NCBI GenBank assembly: GCA_009193035.1
Contig: SWDT01000030.1
Coordinates: forward strand, 186,001-250,000
Direction of reading: 5' to 3'
DNA: 64,000 bases
From: Halicephalobus mephisto
Taxonomy: Eukaryota > Nematoda > Chromadorea > Rhabditida > Panagrolaimidae
A program made the translations under genes and the position numbers. Shown here in pieces: positions 23,695-36,345 of the stretch. The notes beneath the pieces were generated by a model, which ran no database searches, had not been told where the DNA came from, and saw only the letters and a list, made by a program, of their open reading frames with translations. The stretch's first letter is position 1, and each line of letters opens with the position of its first letter.

Positions 23695-24240
23695 CGATTT
23701 TTTCCGTTTTTATTTTTCAAAAAACGGAAAACATGATCAGTTTTGCATCTGTTGACCTTGCGAGTGAGTTCCGAAAGCCGTTTTTTCCTTTTCAGCTGAA
23801 ATTATAACCAGTTGAAAAAATTGTTTCATTTAGTCAATTTTGTTTTTTTTTTTGGAAAAAAACAGGAAAAACTGATCTGTTTTTCACCAGTTAACTCGCT
23901 GAATGAAGCTGTTTATTCCTTTTAACTAGCTTTATAGTCAGTCAAAAGAGAAAATTATCTTATTTGGCCAGTCTTGGTTCCACTTTTATTTTTCAGAAAA
24001 CGGAAAACATGATCAGTTTTTCATCAGTTGACCTTGCGAGCGAGTGCTTAAAACCGATTTTCCTTTTTCCAACTGATGTCAACCAGTCGAATTTGCCCTA
24101 TTTGGCCAGTCTTGCTTCTCTTTTCCAAAAAAAGAGGAAAATGTGATCAGTTTCCATCAGTTAACCTTGCGAGCGAACGCCTGAGGCCGTATTTTCCTTC
24201 TTCAACTAGATGTCGGCCAGTCAAACATCTAGTTATGTTT
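23695..24240. repeat. Four tandem units of about 140 bp
   Basis: Each unit has a poly-T/AAAACGGAAAA segment, GATCAGTTTT(G/T)CATC(T/A)GTTGACC, CTTGCGAG(T/C)GAGT and a TTCAGCTGAAATTATAACCAG-like end. The last copies are more diverged (TTTCCATCAGTTAACCTTGC). Confidence 0.8.
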
Positions 24241-24699
24241 GGCCAACCATTCTTGTTGCGCCACCTCCAAGCCAGTTTTTCCAATTCAAAAGTATTTTTT
24301 CCATTTGATTTGTTTGTAAAATTTTTTAGGATAAAATCGATTTTTTTCGACGAAATCTTTATTGAATTATATCGCGTCCCATGTGTTATTTTTAATTGTC
24401 GAAAAAAACAATTTTTTTTTGAATTTAATCAATAATTAAAACGAGTTTTTTTATATCAATGCGAACCGTGCCGTTTTTTGAAATTCTTCATTCAGAAAAT
24501 GACAATTCCCATTAGGGTTATTTGGAGACAACTTCATTTTGATAAAAGTCAAAAAGCCGAACGAGTGACAAACTGCCAAGCTTGTTCCAGCTTGACAAAA
24601 ACGAGGATGAAAGAGCTGCATCTCCTCATTGCGGCATTCCAAGCGTCCATTTCTTTCTGCGCATTCCATTATATCGATTTTGTCTTTTTTGTTATACTA

Positions 24700-25400
24700 A
24701 TTTCGTGGCTTTCATCATGATAGTTTTATCCGCGTTTTCGTATAAATTGCGGGTTTTTTATATATGAGCACTGTGTATTTCGACATAGCGAGTTTACACT
24801 TTTTATTTTGTCACTTTTGTCTTTTCTGTATATTAACGTTACTTTTTGTCGTAACAACCTCGTAATCTTTGTCATAGTAATTTTATCCGCGTTTTCGTAT
24901 AAATTGCGGGTTTTTTATATATAAACACTGTGTATTTCGACATAGCGAGTTTACACTTTCTATTTTGTCACTTTTGTCTTTTCTGTATATGAACGTTATT
25001 TTTTTTGTTGTAACAACCTCGTAATCTTTGTCATAGTAATTTTATCCGCGTTTTCGTATAAATTGCGGGTTTTTATATATGAATCATATGTATTTCGACA
25101 TATTAAACTTGTACCTCGGCTGTACCAGTATTGCCGCTTTAATTGAGTAAATTTCGTGACTTTCGTCATAGTAATTTTATCCGCGTTATAATGTAAACCG
25201 CGGGTTTTTTATATATGAATCATGTATTTCGACATATCAAACTTGTACCTCGGTTGTATCAGCGCTATCTGTTTCGTACGTTAATTTTGTCTTTTTTTAT
25301 TGTATCAGTTTCGTGGCTTTCATGATGGCAATTTTATCCGCGTTGTTGTGTAAATTATGGGTTTTATATATATGAACACTATTTCGACCTAGCGAGTTGA
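24700..25400. repeat. Tandem units of about 170 bp upstream of the TPD52 gene
   Basis: Four to five units contain TCATAGTAATTTTATCCGCG, TATAAATTGCGGGTTTT, TATATATGAACACTGTG and GTATTTCGACATAGCGAG. Later copies decay towards 25400. The array lies within 1 kb of the TPD52 start, so it may overlap its promoter. Confidence 0.8.
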
Positions 25401-25678
25401 CATTTTCTATTGTATCACTTGTCGCTTGAGTTATATCAGTTTCGTCATGTTGAATATTTATCTGTTTATATCAATTTTACTTTTTTGTTATATCAACTTT
25501 GTCTTTTTCGATACACCAGTTTAGCTCCTTCCAGTATATCAACTTCCTCTTGTTATATCGATTCAGTCTCTTCTGTGTTTGCGACCCGATCTTGCCGCGA
25601 TTTTGACCTCGTGGTTGTTACAAACAGTTGACTTGATCGTTTTTCAGATTTTCGAAATAACTATTACGTAAACAAAAC

Positions 25679-26304
25679 ATGGCAACTCCTGGACTTGAAG
25701 GTATATTTGTCTTTTTATATATAATTCATATATGAAAATTGCTTGTTTTAGCTGGTGACGAAATCAATAACGGAACTCATGTTGAACTTTCTGAAGCTGA
25801 AAAAGAAGTGATTAGAGAAGAACTTAAGAAGGTTTATTTATTTTTATTTCTTTAATAACTTTGGAAATTTAGACCGAAGACGAAATTGCGACTCTTCGTC
25901 AGGTTTTGGCTGCTCGTCAGAAGCACGTAGCTATGTTGAAACGCAAATTGGGAATCTCCCCATTGACCGAAATTACTGAAGAATTAAATCAAGGTTTCAA
26001 ATCCGTCAAAGAAAGTCAAGCGTATGTTTTATATTATTGGAAATTAATATAAATACTTTTTAGTTATCAAAAAACAAGTGAAGTTGTTTCTGGAACGGCA
26101 GATACTGTTGCAAACAAATTGGGTGATATTAGAAATTCATCCTTGTTCAAAAGTTTTGAATCTAAACTTGGATCTGCTTTTACGACTGCGAAAATGGCCG
26201 CTTCAACCTCAATCGACCACCTTGCTGGAGCTGCTCGTGGATCCTCTGCTCCTAGCCAAGCAACAACCCCTGCAACTGAACATCCGACAGCCCCACTTTC
26301 TTGA
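25679..26304 (+). CDS. Tumour protein D52 family protein (C. elegans F13E6.1-like)
   Basis: Four exons, 25679-25700, 25752-25831, 25873-26021 and 26064-26304, join in phases 1, 0 and 2 to give 163 residues. TPD52 proteins are small coiled-coil proteins linked to vesicle trafficking and lipid storage. Here an acidic N-terminus leads into the conserved coiled coil (residues about 18-60, SEAEKEVIREELKKTEDEIA, then QKHVAMLKRKLGISP). The family block NQGFKSVKESQAYQKTSEVV and a KLGDIRNSSLFKSFESK stretch follow. The tail is Ala/Ser/Pro-rich. A strong acceptor TTTTTCAG at 25647 lies 31 nt before the ATG, consistent with trans-splicing. From memory, C. elegans F13E6.1 sits next to the adenylate kinase F13E6.2, the same order as here. 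Confidence 0.9.
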
Positions 26305-28770
26305 AGTTTTACTTTCCCAGTGTAATTAACCTTATTTATTGAGCTTCCTATAGGCTCTTTGTCATTACTAACTCTATCCAAAAAAAATGTCGGAATTTAT
26401 TGACTGGTATCGATTTAATTTTGTAAAAAAATAACTTTTTGGTTAAATTTGTATAAATGAATGACTTTTGGGGATTAAGGACTTGAGGAGATTTTAGGAA
26501 CGCGAACCTTGGGGTTGTCTTGGAAACGGCCTCTGATAAAGCCAGTCAGTCCTCGATTAACGGCCGGATGACTGGTCCTGCGCACGCTCCAACGGCCGCC
26601 GGAAGTTGTTCAAGAAATGATTTCTACGCAAGATTGAATATATTTCTTAATATTTTTAAATATAGTAAAAATTTATATTTTTGAAAATAATTAATAATTA
26701 AATTTTTATTTTTTTTAATTAAGATTTTTTGAATATTCGTGGTTTTTTGTTTTTTTGGATTAAAATATATTTTAAAAGTTAAAATTTTTAAAAGAATTTC
26801 GTGGATTTTGGAGATTTTTTAGAATTTTATAAAAAATAAAATTTTTTTAATTTTATAAAAAAATAAAATTTTGAAAATTTTATAAAAAAAAATAAACTTT
26901 TAGAATTTTATAAAAAAAAATAAAATTTTAGAATTTTATAAAAAAAATAAAATTTTTTAGAATTTTATAAAAAAAAATAAAATTTTTTGGAATTTTATAA
27001 AAAAAATAAAATTTTGAAATCTTCGGGAATTTTGTGGAAATTTTTAAAGCTTTTTCTGAATCTTTTGGAATTTTTTACAATATTGAAGAACTTGATTAAA
27101 AAATCTGAAAGATTCCTGAATTTCATAGAAGTCTTTAAAATCTTCCAGAAACTAGTTAAAAGTTCTTGAATTTATGAGAATTTCGTTGAAATTTTTGGTT
27201 TTCTAAATCTAGTGGAAAAATTTGGAACTGTTTATGTTTTGAGAATTTCTAAAATTATCGAATTTCCCAGAATCTGGTGGGAGGTTCTAAAATTTTCCAG
27301 AATTTTGTAAATTTTCCAAAATTTTGTAAAATTTTCAGAATTTTGTAAATTTTTCAGAATCTTGTAAATGTTCCAAAATTTTATAAAATTTTCAGAATTT
27401 CGTAAAATTTCCAGAATTTTGGAAAATTTTCAGAATTTTGTAAATTTTTTAGAATTTTGTAAAATTTCCTGAGGCGTTTTGGAATTTCGTGAAAGTTTTT
27501 GGGATTTTCTGGAAGTTCTGTAGGAATTTTCGAGAATTCTGCACAAGCTTCCAGGATTTCGCAAAGGATTCTGAAGTCTTCCAGAATCTGTTAAAAGATG
27601 TTAGAAACTTCTTAAAATCATGAATAATCTTCTTCGAATTTTATATAAGCCTCTAGAATCCAGTAGAAGCTTCTGGAAACTTCTTGGAATTCTACAAAGC
27701 CTTCCGGAATTCTATGAAAGCCTCCAGAATTCAATAGAAGCTCCTAGAGGCTTATGTAATTTCATAGAAACTTCTGGAATGTTCTTAAAATTCTATAAAA
27801 CTTTTCAAAATATTCTGAAAATTTCTCAAATGTTCTTAGAATTTCATGAAAAATCCCAAAAATATTCTGAAAATTTCTCAAATGTTCTTAGAATTCTATA
27901 AAACTTTTCAAAATATTCTGAAAACTTCTCAAATATTCTTAGAATTCCATAAAACCTTCCAAAATATTCTGAAAACTTCCTAGAATTCCATGAGACATCC
28001 CAAAAATATTCTGAAAATTTCTCAAATGTTCTTAGAATTTTATAAAACTTTTCAAAATATTCTGAAAATTTCTCAAATGTTCTTAGAATTCCATGAAATT
28101 CTCCAGAATCCAGCAGACGTCCTTAGAGACTTGTGTAATTTTGTAGAAACTTCTAAAAACTTCTCAGAATCCTTGTTAGACTTCTGGAAACTTCTTAGAA
28201 TTCTATAAAACTTCCCAGAATTCCGCGTAGAAGCTTCTGGAATTTTTTAGGATATCTTTAAAAAATTCCAATTTTTTCAAAATTCGTTAAAAATTAAAAA
28301 TTTCAAAAATTCAGAATTTTTCGAAAAATCGTATCAAAAAGATCTTTGTGAAATTTATTTTTTAATTTCAGTAATTGTATGATTATTGATCTCCTTAATC
28401 CAGGGGATTTCTGAAATCTTTAATTTTAAATTCTTGCGTGTTTTTTCAGTCCGAAAATTGAAAAATTAATTTCAAAAATATAAACAAGACCGAGTTTAAT
28501 CTTTCCATTTCGTGTCGAGGAATAATTTAAAATATTTAAAATTTATTTTTATGCATTTTTGAAAATTTTTAACTTTTATAAAAAAAATAATTTTGGAAAT
28601 TTCCGAATTTTATAAGAAAAATGTTTTTTTCAGAATTTAAAAAATATTTAAATTTTTGTTTTTTGTAAATTTAAAAAATATTTAAATTTTTGTTTTTTTT
28701 AAATTTTAAAAATATTTAAATTTTTACTTTTTTTTAAATTTTAAAAATATTTAAATTTTTACTTTTTTTA
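26305..28770. other. Spacer between TPD52 and AK5-like genes, with repeats
   Basis: A GC-rich island at about 26490-26620 (GGAAACGGCCTCTGATAAAG, ACGGCCGGATGACTGG) has no useful frame. Then come AATTTTATAAAAAAAAATAA units (26820-27010), AGAATTTTGTAAATTTTTCA units (27290-27470) and CTTCTCAAATGTTCTTAGAA units (27600-28240). No gene seen. Confidence 0.6.
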
Positions 28771-28801
28771 GAAGTCTTTGGATTTTTATAAAATAAAGAA
28801 A

Positions 28802-31800
28802 ATGGGAGCTGAAGGGAAACGGTACCTTCAAGATCATTCTATTCCTCAACTTTTCGAGGTAAGTCTGGCTTTACGGCTTGTCAAGGAAATTCCCTCGACC
28901 AAAATTGCCGTAATTTTTTTTGAAAAAAGAAAATTGTCATTTTAAAAAAGAAAATCCAACTTTATTGTTTTTTTTTAGTTTTCAGACTTTTAAAATAACG
29001 AATTTCAGGGTTTGATGACTGGTTTGATTTACAATAAACCTGAAAATCCTTTGGATTTTTTGGAATCTGCCATCGCTAAAATCCGAACAAATCCCGAATT
29101 AGCCCTCAAGTGGGACACTTTTATCGATACTGAAAACGGTCCTAACATCAACGGAGTCACTTCAGGTGAGTACTGTAAGTCCCAAAAAATACCTAAAAAT
29201 TTAAAATTTAAAAAAAATTAAAAATTAAAAATTAAAAATTAAAAAAAAATAAAAAAAATAAAATAAAGTAAAATTAAAAATTAAAAAAAATAAAAAAAAT
29301 AAAATAAAGTAAAATTAAAAATTAAAAAAAATAAAAAAAATAAAATAAAGTAAAATTAAAAATTTAAAAAAATTAAAAAAATAAAATAAAGTAAAATTAA
29401 AAATTTGAATTTCATCAAGAACAATTTTTAATTCTTTCATTAAAAATAAATTTATTTTTAAAAATATTTTTCATTTCAAGATCATTATTTTATTTTTTTA
29501 AAAATTAAAAAAAAAACTAACTTAAAATCGTTCTTAGTAAGATCTAAATTCTTTCTTTAAAAATAAATTTATTTTTTTTTAAATATTTTTTATTTCAAAT
29601 TTATTATTCAATTTTTTTAAAAATTAAAAAAAACTAACTTAAAATCACTCTTGGCAAAATCTAAATTCTTTCTTTAAAAATAAATTTATTTTTTTTAAAT
29701 ATTTTTCATTCCAGAATTATTATTTTATTTTTTTTTAAATTTTAAAATTTTCGAATTAATTCAAAAATCGACAATTCTGATCCTGACACGAATTATATTT
29801 TTCAAAAAATTTAAAAACTAAATTTTAAATTTCCAAAATAATTTTTAAACATTTAACAAAATTCAAAAATTTTCAGTTCCTCAAAAAATAATTATTTCTA
29901 AAAAAATTTTTTTGAGACTTTTCAAGCTTATTCTGAACATTTTTGAAAATTTTTAACTTTTTTATAAAATTCCAGAATTTTTTAAAATAAAAATTTTTTA
30001 AACAAATTAAATATTTTAAATTTTTTATTTTTTCAAAAAATAAAATATTTTTATAAACTTTTTTAAAAATTAAATATTCTAAATTTTCTATTTTTTTTAA
30101 AATTTAATTTTTATTTTTTTTTAAATTAAAATCTTCTATTTTTTAAATTTTATTTTTAAAATTGTTTAAAGTTAAAATTTTTTTTTTTAAATTTTATTTT
30201 TATTTTTTTTAAATTAAAATTTTCTATTTTTTTAAATTTTATTTTTTTACTTTTTTTATTTTTTTTAAATATCGAAAAAACCTCATGGAATCCGTTTTTT
30301 ACATTCAGATAAATGTTTTAAAATTTGGAATTTAAACTAAAAATAATTTTTTATTGAAAATTTTATTTTTTTTCGAAAATAATTTTAAAAATTTTTTGTT
30401 AAATTTATTTTTGAAAATTGTAATTTTAAAAAACATAAAAATGTTTAAAAATTGTAACAATTTTGAAATTTCCGGAATTTTAAAAATTTTCTGTTATGAT
30501 TCCACTTGACCGAACAAAAATTTTTTTCGGAAATCTTTATTGTTCCCATTCTTGAGAAAAGATTGGATTTATTCAGTTTTCGTACAAAGCTAGTCAAAGT
30601 ATAGGTCCAAATTTCAAAGATCTTCGAAATTCTAAAACCTTCAAAATTCTAATATTTTTCAAATTTTCAAAGTTCTACAATCTTCAAAAATCATCGAAAT
30701 TCTGAAATTTTTGGAAATTTAAGATTTTTAAAATTCTAAATTTTTAAAAATTGTAAAATCTTCAAAATTTTGAATTTTTGGAAAATTTTGAAATCTTCGA
30801 AAATCATCAAAATTCTAAATTTTTAGAAATTGTAAAATCTTCGAAATTCTGAATTTTTGGAAAAATTTGAAATCTTCGAAAATCATCAAAATCTAAATTT
30901 TTAAAAATTGTAAAATCTTCGAAATTTTAAATTTTGGAAAATTCTGAATTTTTAAAAACTTTGAAATCTTCGAAATTCTGAAATTTTCAAAGATCTTCAA
31001 AAATTCTAAATTTTCGAAAATTTAAGATTTTTAAAGTTCTAAATTTTCGAAATTCTAAATTTTCGAAATTCTAAAATCATCGAAATTCTGAAATCTTGAA
31101 AATCATAAATCCGAAACTCCGTCAAAATTGATAAAAGAATGGTTTCCATGAGGTTGCAAGTCCCCACCTGGGAACGTAAGCTTTTTTTAAATTACTTTTT
31201 AAATTTTTAAAATTAAAAAAAAATATTTTCTTTATAATTTTCTAAAATTGAGATTTTTAAAATTTTAAATTTAAAAAATTTTTACATAATTTTCTAAAAA
31301 TTAAAAAAAATTATTTTAAAAAATGTTTAAAAATTAAAGAAAAATTATTTTTTAAAATTGGGATTTTTTAAATTTTAAATAAAAAAAATTTTTACGTAAT
31401 TTTCTAAAAATTAAAAAGAAATTATTTTAAAAAATTATTTTTTTTTATTTTCTAAAATTGAGATTTTTAAATTTTAAATAAAAAAAAATTTTTACATAAT
31501 TTTTAACTTTAGCTGGTGGAACTAAGAAATCATCTGCGAAAAAACCGAAAAAAGAAACTTCAAGGTCGAATTCTCAAAAAGAAATTTCTTCAAAGTAAGT
31601 TTTTTAAACAAATTTTTTCCTTGGTCTTTGCACGAAAATAGTTAAAAGTCCGGCACAATCTTTCTTTCAGTGATCCAAAGAAATCCACCACTTCTGTCGC
31701 TGTCCAATAAAAATTTAATTTTCTAAATTTCTAAATTTTCTAATTTTCTAAATTTATTTAATATTTAAATTTTTAATTTTCTAATTTTCTAAATTTATTT

Positions 31801-34800
31801 AATAATTTTAAAATTTTTGAATTTATTTAAATTTTCTAATTTTCTAAATTTATTTAATAATTTAATTTTTAAATTTTCTGAATTTTTAGATTTTCTAAAT
31901 TTTTTTTCTGAGATAAATTTTTTCGAATTTCGAAATTATGAATAATTTTGACAGGACTAGCAGCGGAAAAAGTTCTGCTAGAACCAAGGAGATGCCGTCG
32001 GCAGGCCGGGAGAGGGTCCCGAGCGTGACGAAGGCCGCTGAAGTCGCCAGAATCCCTCCCGATGTTCCGATTATATTGTTCATAGGTAAGTTTCCTGATC
32101 ATACTTACAAAAATAAGAAAAAATTTTTCCAAAAGAAATTTTAAAATAATTTTATAATAAAAATAAAAAAATAAAAAAATAAAATTATTCCAAAATTGTT
32201 TAGAAACGAATTTTCGAACTTTCTAGATTCTACAGTAACCTATAATTTTGGTTTTTTATAATAGTTTTGTAATTTTAGATGATTTCGAAAATAACTTTAT
32301 TATAAAAATTGAAAATAAAATTATTTTGAAATTGTTTAGAAACGAAATTCTAGAATCTCAGTTTTGAATACTTTTACTCGATTCTAACAAGTTCTAGAAA
32401 ATTCTAAACATTCTCATGAAATTTTCGGAAATTCCAGAATCTCATACTGTATTCTGGAAATTAAACAAAGATTCTGGAAATTGAACAAGGATTCTGAAAA
32501 TTAGACAAAGATTCTGGAAATTTGACCAAGATTCTGAAAACTAGACAAGGATTCTGAAAAATTCCAGAAATTTTTGAAGAATTCTAGATTTTGGAAATTT
32601 TTTCAAAATTTTGAAAAGTTGCGAAATCTCATACAGTATTGTAGAAGATTTTAGTGAGGAAAACAAAACTTAAAAATGAATTTTCAGGAGGTCCTGGTGG
32701 AGGTAAGACTCGGATAGCGGCGAGAGTCCGAGATGCGATGGAATCTGAGGGGCTGGTGCACATCTGCATGCCGGATTTGGTCAAGACGGCGATCGGCAAG
32801 TACAAGGAGAGATTTCTGGAGTGGAAAGATGCAGCGGATAAGTATCAACGAGGAGAACTGATTCCGAATCACTTGGCGGAGGACATCGTTAAAGCGGAGA
32901 TGGGACGACATCCCGAAGCTAAGGCTTATTTCCTGGAGGGGTTTCCGAGGGAAGCGAGACAGGTTGAGGACTTCGAGAGGAACGTCAGACCGATCAACAT
33001 GGCTTTGATTCTGGACTACGATGAGGACACCTTGAGGAGACACATGCAGAGTCGGGGTCTCGCCCAGGAGGTCATGGACAGGAGAATCAGCGAGTTCAAA
33101 CAGAAGACCCTGCCTTCTGCCAAGTACTTTGACGATCAACGGCTTCTTCATCTGATTCCTGGCGAGAAGGAAGACAACGTGATTCTGGAGAGGATGAAGA
33201 AACTCATAACGAGGGCCATGGAGCTGGGGGTTCCGGTGTACAACTCCGTGAGTAACACCCCTGAAGTCACGGCCCCTCACCCCCCGTCCGCAGAACCCCC
33301 AGCCCCCGTCCCCGTCCCCCCGAAACCCCCCACTTCCCACAGTAGGACTTCCGCCGGCAGTGGAGCAAGTGTGAAATCAGCCTCTCCGAATCAGAAACCC
33401 CCCTCTGAAACCACTTCGCCGAATCAGAAACCTCCGTCTGAAACCACTTCTTCGCCGAATCAGATATCTCCTTCTGGCACTAGCTCTCCTCAAGTTGTTC
33501 AAACTACAGCTAATCCGTTAACGATCCCGGTCCTCGCTTCGACCATCCCCCCGACCCCTTCGGTTTCGGAAAATACCCTGTCTCAATCGTCCACGAAACC
33601 CCCTAGTGCTTCTACTCGATCCCCTACTCAGCAGGATCAGAAGGAAAATTCTCCTCCTCAGACCCAATCCCCTTCGGCAGAGACTACAGTAAATGGCAGA
33701 CCTTCTTCGTCCATTGTGTCCACTCCTACACTTGTTGATGGACCTTTCAAGGACACTATTGAAACCCCAAATGAATCCAGAAATCTTACTGCCAATGCTG
33801 ACAAATTTCCCAAGGGCCTTCCGAACAACTCCCCCGTCATCCTCGTCATCGGAGGTCCTGGATCTAACAAAAACGAAATTGCGAAGAAAATCGCCTCGAA
33901 ATACGACGGTTTCACACTTTTCTCCATGGGGGATCTGCTCCGGAAAAAAGTAATGCAAAACGTCGATGACGAACTTTGGCAACGAATCGGAAAAAAGATG
34001 GATTCTGGAGAAACGATTCCACTTGTAAGATTGCTTAAAAATAAGATACTGTAGAAAATCCTAAAATCTTTTAAAATTTAAAATTTCCTAAATTTTTAAA
34101 AATATCGAAAAAAAATTCTGAACTTTTTAAAACTTTAATGAAATTTTCTGAGAAATTCAAAAATTTAAAATTTTTTATTTTAAAACTATTTTATTTTACT
34201 TTATTTTTTAAAATTATTTTATATTTAGTTTTAAAATTATTTTTTTTTAATTTTTAAATTATTTTATTTTTTTTTTTGAATTTTTTGGTTTTAAAATTTT
34301 TTTTTTTTAAATTTTTAAATTATTTTATTTTTTTTTAATTTTTTAGTTTTAAAATTATTATTTTTTTTTTATTTTATAGTTTTAAAATTATTTTACTTTT
34401 TTTTAGTTTCAAAATTACTTTTTTTTGAATTTTTTAGTTTTAAAATTAAATTTGTCGAGAAGTGCTCTACACAGCCCTGCACGAGCACGGAGGGGGTTCC
34501 TGGGGGTACGTCATCGAGGGGTACCCGCGGACCCAGAAGGAAGTGGAGGACCTCGAACAGCAGCTCGGAAGACTCGACGTGGCTCTCTTGATAGACTGTA
34601 CTGAGCAGTACTGTAAAGACAACATCACGAAACGGTACAAAGAAGGATTAGAACACAAATCCGAGAGAAAAGACGATACTGTAGACATCGTCAAAACCCG
34701 TTTGGGGCTCTTCAAACAAAACACCCTTCCGATGCTCAAGTATCTGGACGACAAAAACAAGTTAAAAGTGGTGCGTGTCCGCTCGAAAAAGGTTGGCGCG

Positions 34801-35947
34801 ACTTTTGAGGAAAAGAAGAAAGAACAGTCGCCCAACTTTTTTTACTTTTCTTTCAACTTGAATTTTGTAGAAATTTCTAGAATCTTCCAGAATCTAAAAG
34901 AAGGTTTTCAAACTTTAGAGAGCTTTATAGAAAATTCCGAATTTCGAAATTGATCGGAAATTTCCGGAATTTTGTAAAGTTTCTGAAATTTTATAGAACT
35001 TTTTAAAAATTTTCGAAACTTTATGAAACTTTTTAAAAATTTCTGAAACTTTATGGAACTTTTTAAAAGTTTCTGAAATTATACAGAACTTTTTAGAGGC
35101 TTCTGAAATTTTATAGAACTTTTTAAAAATTTCTGAAATTATACAGAACTTTTTAGAAATTTTAGAAATTTTATAGAATTTTGCAGAAATTTTTGAAACT
35201 TTATGAAACTTTTTAAAAAATTCTGAAACTTTACAGAACTTTTTAGAGGCTTCTGAAACTTTACAGAATTTTGTAGAAATTCCTGAAAACTTTCGAAATT
35301 AATAAAACCTTTTGAAATGCTCAAGAATTCTGTGGAGACTTTCAGAATCTAAAAGAAGTTTTTGGAAACTCTAAGTAATCTTATGGACATTTCTGAAGCC
35401 TTTCAAAATTTAATAGAAAATTCTCTAATCTTCCAAAATCTGTTGAAAACATCTGTAAGCTGTCAGAATCTTATAAGAATTTCTAAAATCCATGGAAGCT
35501 TCCAGAATCCAGCACAAGATTCTGAAATTTTCCAAAATTTTCGGATTTTCTAAAACCTTTAAAATTTTCAAAGTAATTTAAAAAAATAAAAAAAAATATT
35601 TAAAACTTCAATATCTGGAGATTACTGGAAAATTCTACAAATTCCTGTCGAGACAATTTCGTAAAAACACTTCGGATTTCATAACAGTGGTTTCTATCTT
35701 TGGACTATCTTTCTTTTTTTCTTTTTTCTTTCTTGATTAATCAGATTCCTCATTTATGGGATTCCAGATTGACGGAGATACAAACAACATCGAAAACATT
35801 TTCAAAGACGTCACCAGCGCTATCGATAATTCCGTATTTATTCAAGGTATTTTTTGTTTTTTATTTTTTTTAAGAAAAATTTCAGAAAACGAAGGCGGAA
35901 AAAGTTTGTCGTCGTCAAAACACGCGTCTATCGATGAAGCAAAATGA
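28802..35947 (+). CDS. AK5-like adenylate kinase with N-terminal docking-type domain and two kinase-like domains (C. elegans F13E6.2-like)
   Basis: Exons 28802-28858, 29009-29165, 31513-31594, 31955-32085, 32688-34024, about 34460-34770, 35768-35846 and 35886-35947. Residues 1-45 (YLQDHSIPQLFEGLMTGL) match the RII-alpha/DPY-30-like docking domain at the N-terminus of AK5. A Lys/Ser-rich link follows. Kinase domain 1 has P-loop GGPGGGKT and FLEGFPRE but lacks the GRxDD lid motif. A Pro/Ser-rich linker (about 33245-33700, repeats of SPNQKPPSETT) leads to domain 2, with P-loop GGPGSNKN, SMGDLLRKKV, VIEGYPRTQ and lid ERKDDT. The family moves phosphate between adenine nucleotides. The intron before 34460 has no in-frame acceptor (see findings). 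The donor near 34770 could instead be 34791. A TTTTTTAG acceptor at 28771 suggests trans-splicing. AATAAA is at 35999. Confidence 0.85.
29166..31512. other. Long AT-rich intron of the AK5-like gene
   Basis: Four units of about 42 bp (AATAAAATAAAGTAAAATTA) lie at 29225-29400. About 120-bp units with AACTTAAAATC and TTCTTTAAAAATAAATTTAT lie at 29420-29720. CGAAATTCTGAATTTTT-type repeats lie at 30610-31110. A CCTGACACGAATTATATTTT word lies at 29783. No exon seen. Confidence 0.65.
31671..31710 (+). other. Alternative terminal exon of the AK5-like gene (short isoform)
   Basis: TTTCTTTCAG ends at 31670 and is followed by 12 codons plus TAA (31708-31710). Exon 31513-31594 ends in phase 2 and can join in frame either here or to the kinase exon at 31955. 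The short form would be 111 residues, with the docking-type domain and Lys-rich tail but no kinase. Confidence 0.6.
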
Positions 35948-35998
35948 TACAGTTATATATAAATAGAAACAGATTTGGCTTTTTGGCTTTACAGAAGT

Positions 35999-36004
35999 AA
36001 TAAA
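35999..36004 (+). terminator. AATAAA polyadenylation signal of the AK5-like gene
   Basis: Canonical hexamer 52 nt after the stop codon at 35947. Confidence 0.6.
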
Positions 36005-36084
36005 GATAGTATTTGACGATTTACTGAGGACATTTTGTTGCATATATCGAATTGATTTCATTTTTTGTACGTATGGTTGTAGAC

Positions 36085-36345
36085 TCGTTCGTTTGTACGT
36101 TTGTACATTTGTTCGTTTGTCTGTTCGTCTAGTTGTTCGTTTGTCTGTTCGTCTAGTTGTTCGTTTGTCTGTTTGTCTGTTCGTCTAGTTGTTCGTTTGT
36201 CTGTTCGTCTAGTTGTTCGTTTGTCTGTTTGTCTGTTCGTCCATTTGTTCGTTCATTCGTTTGTTCATTCATCTGTTCATTCATTTGTTCATTTGTCTGT
36301 TCGTCCATTTGTTCGCTCATCCGTTTATCCATTTATACGTTTGTA
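36085..36345. repeat. GTTCGTTTGTCTGTTCGTCTA minisatellite
   Basis: Units of 4-bp steps (GTTC, GTTT, GTCT) are organised into about 21-28-bp higher-order repeats, most regular at 36114-36240 and decaying to 36345. The open frames across it (Cys/Val/Ser/Phe repeats) are by-products of the repeat and are not annotated as genes. Confidence 0.85.

Noticed and set aside
24451..24767. Overlapping frames on both strands in a GC-balanced patch
   Set aside because: No start or splice context and no known motif; could be 5' UTR or regulatory DNA of the TPD52 gene, but nothing supports a gene.
32684..33982. Long minus-strand open frames opposite the AK5-like exon
   Set aside because: Shadows of the GC-rich coding exon on the other strand.
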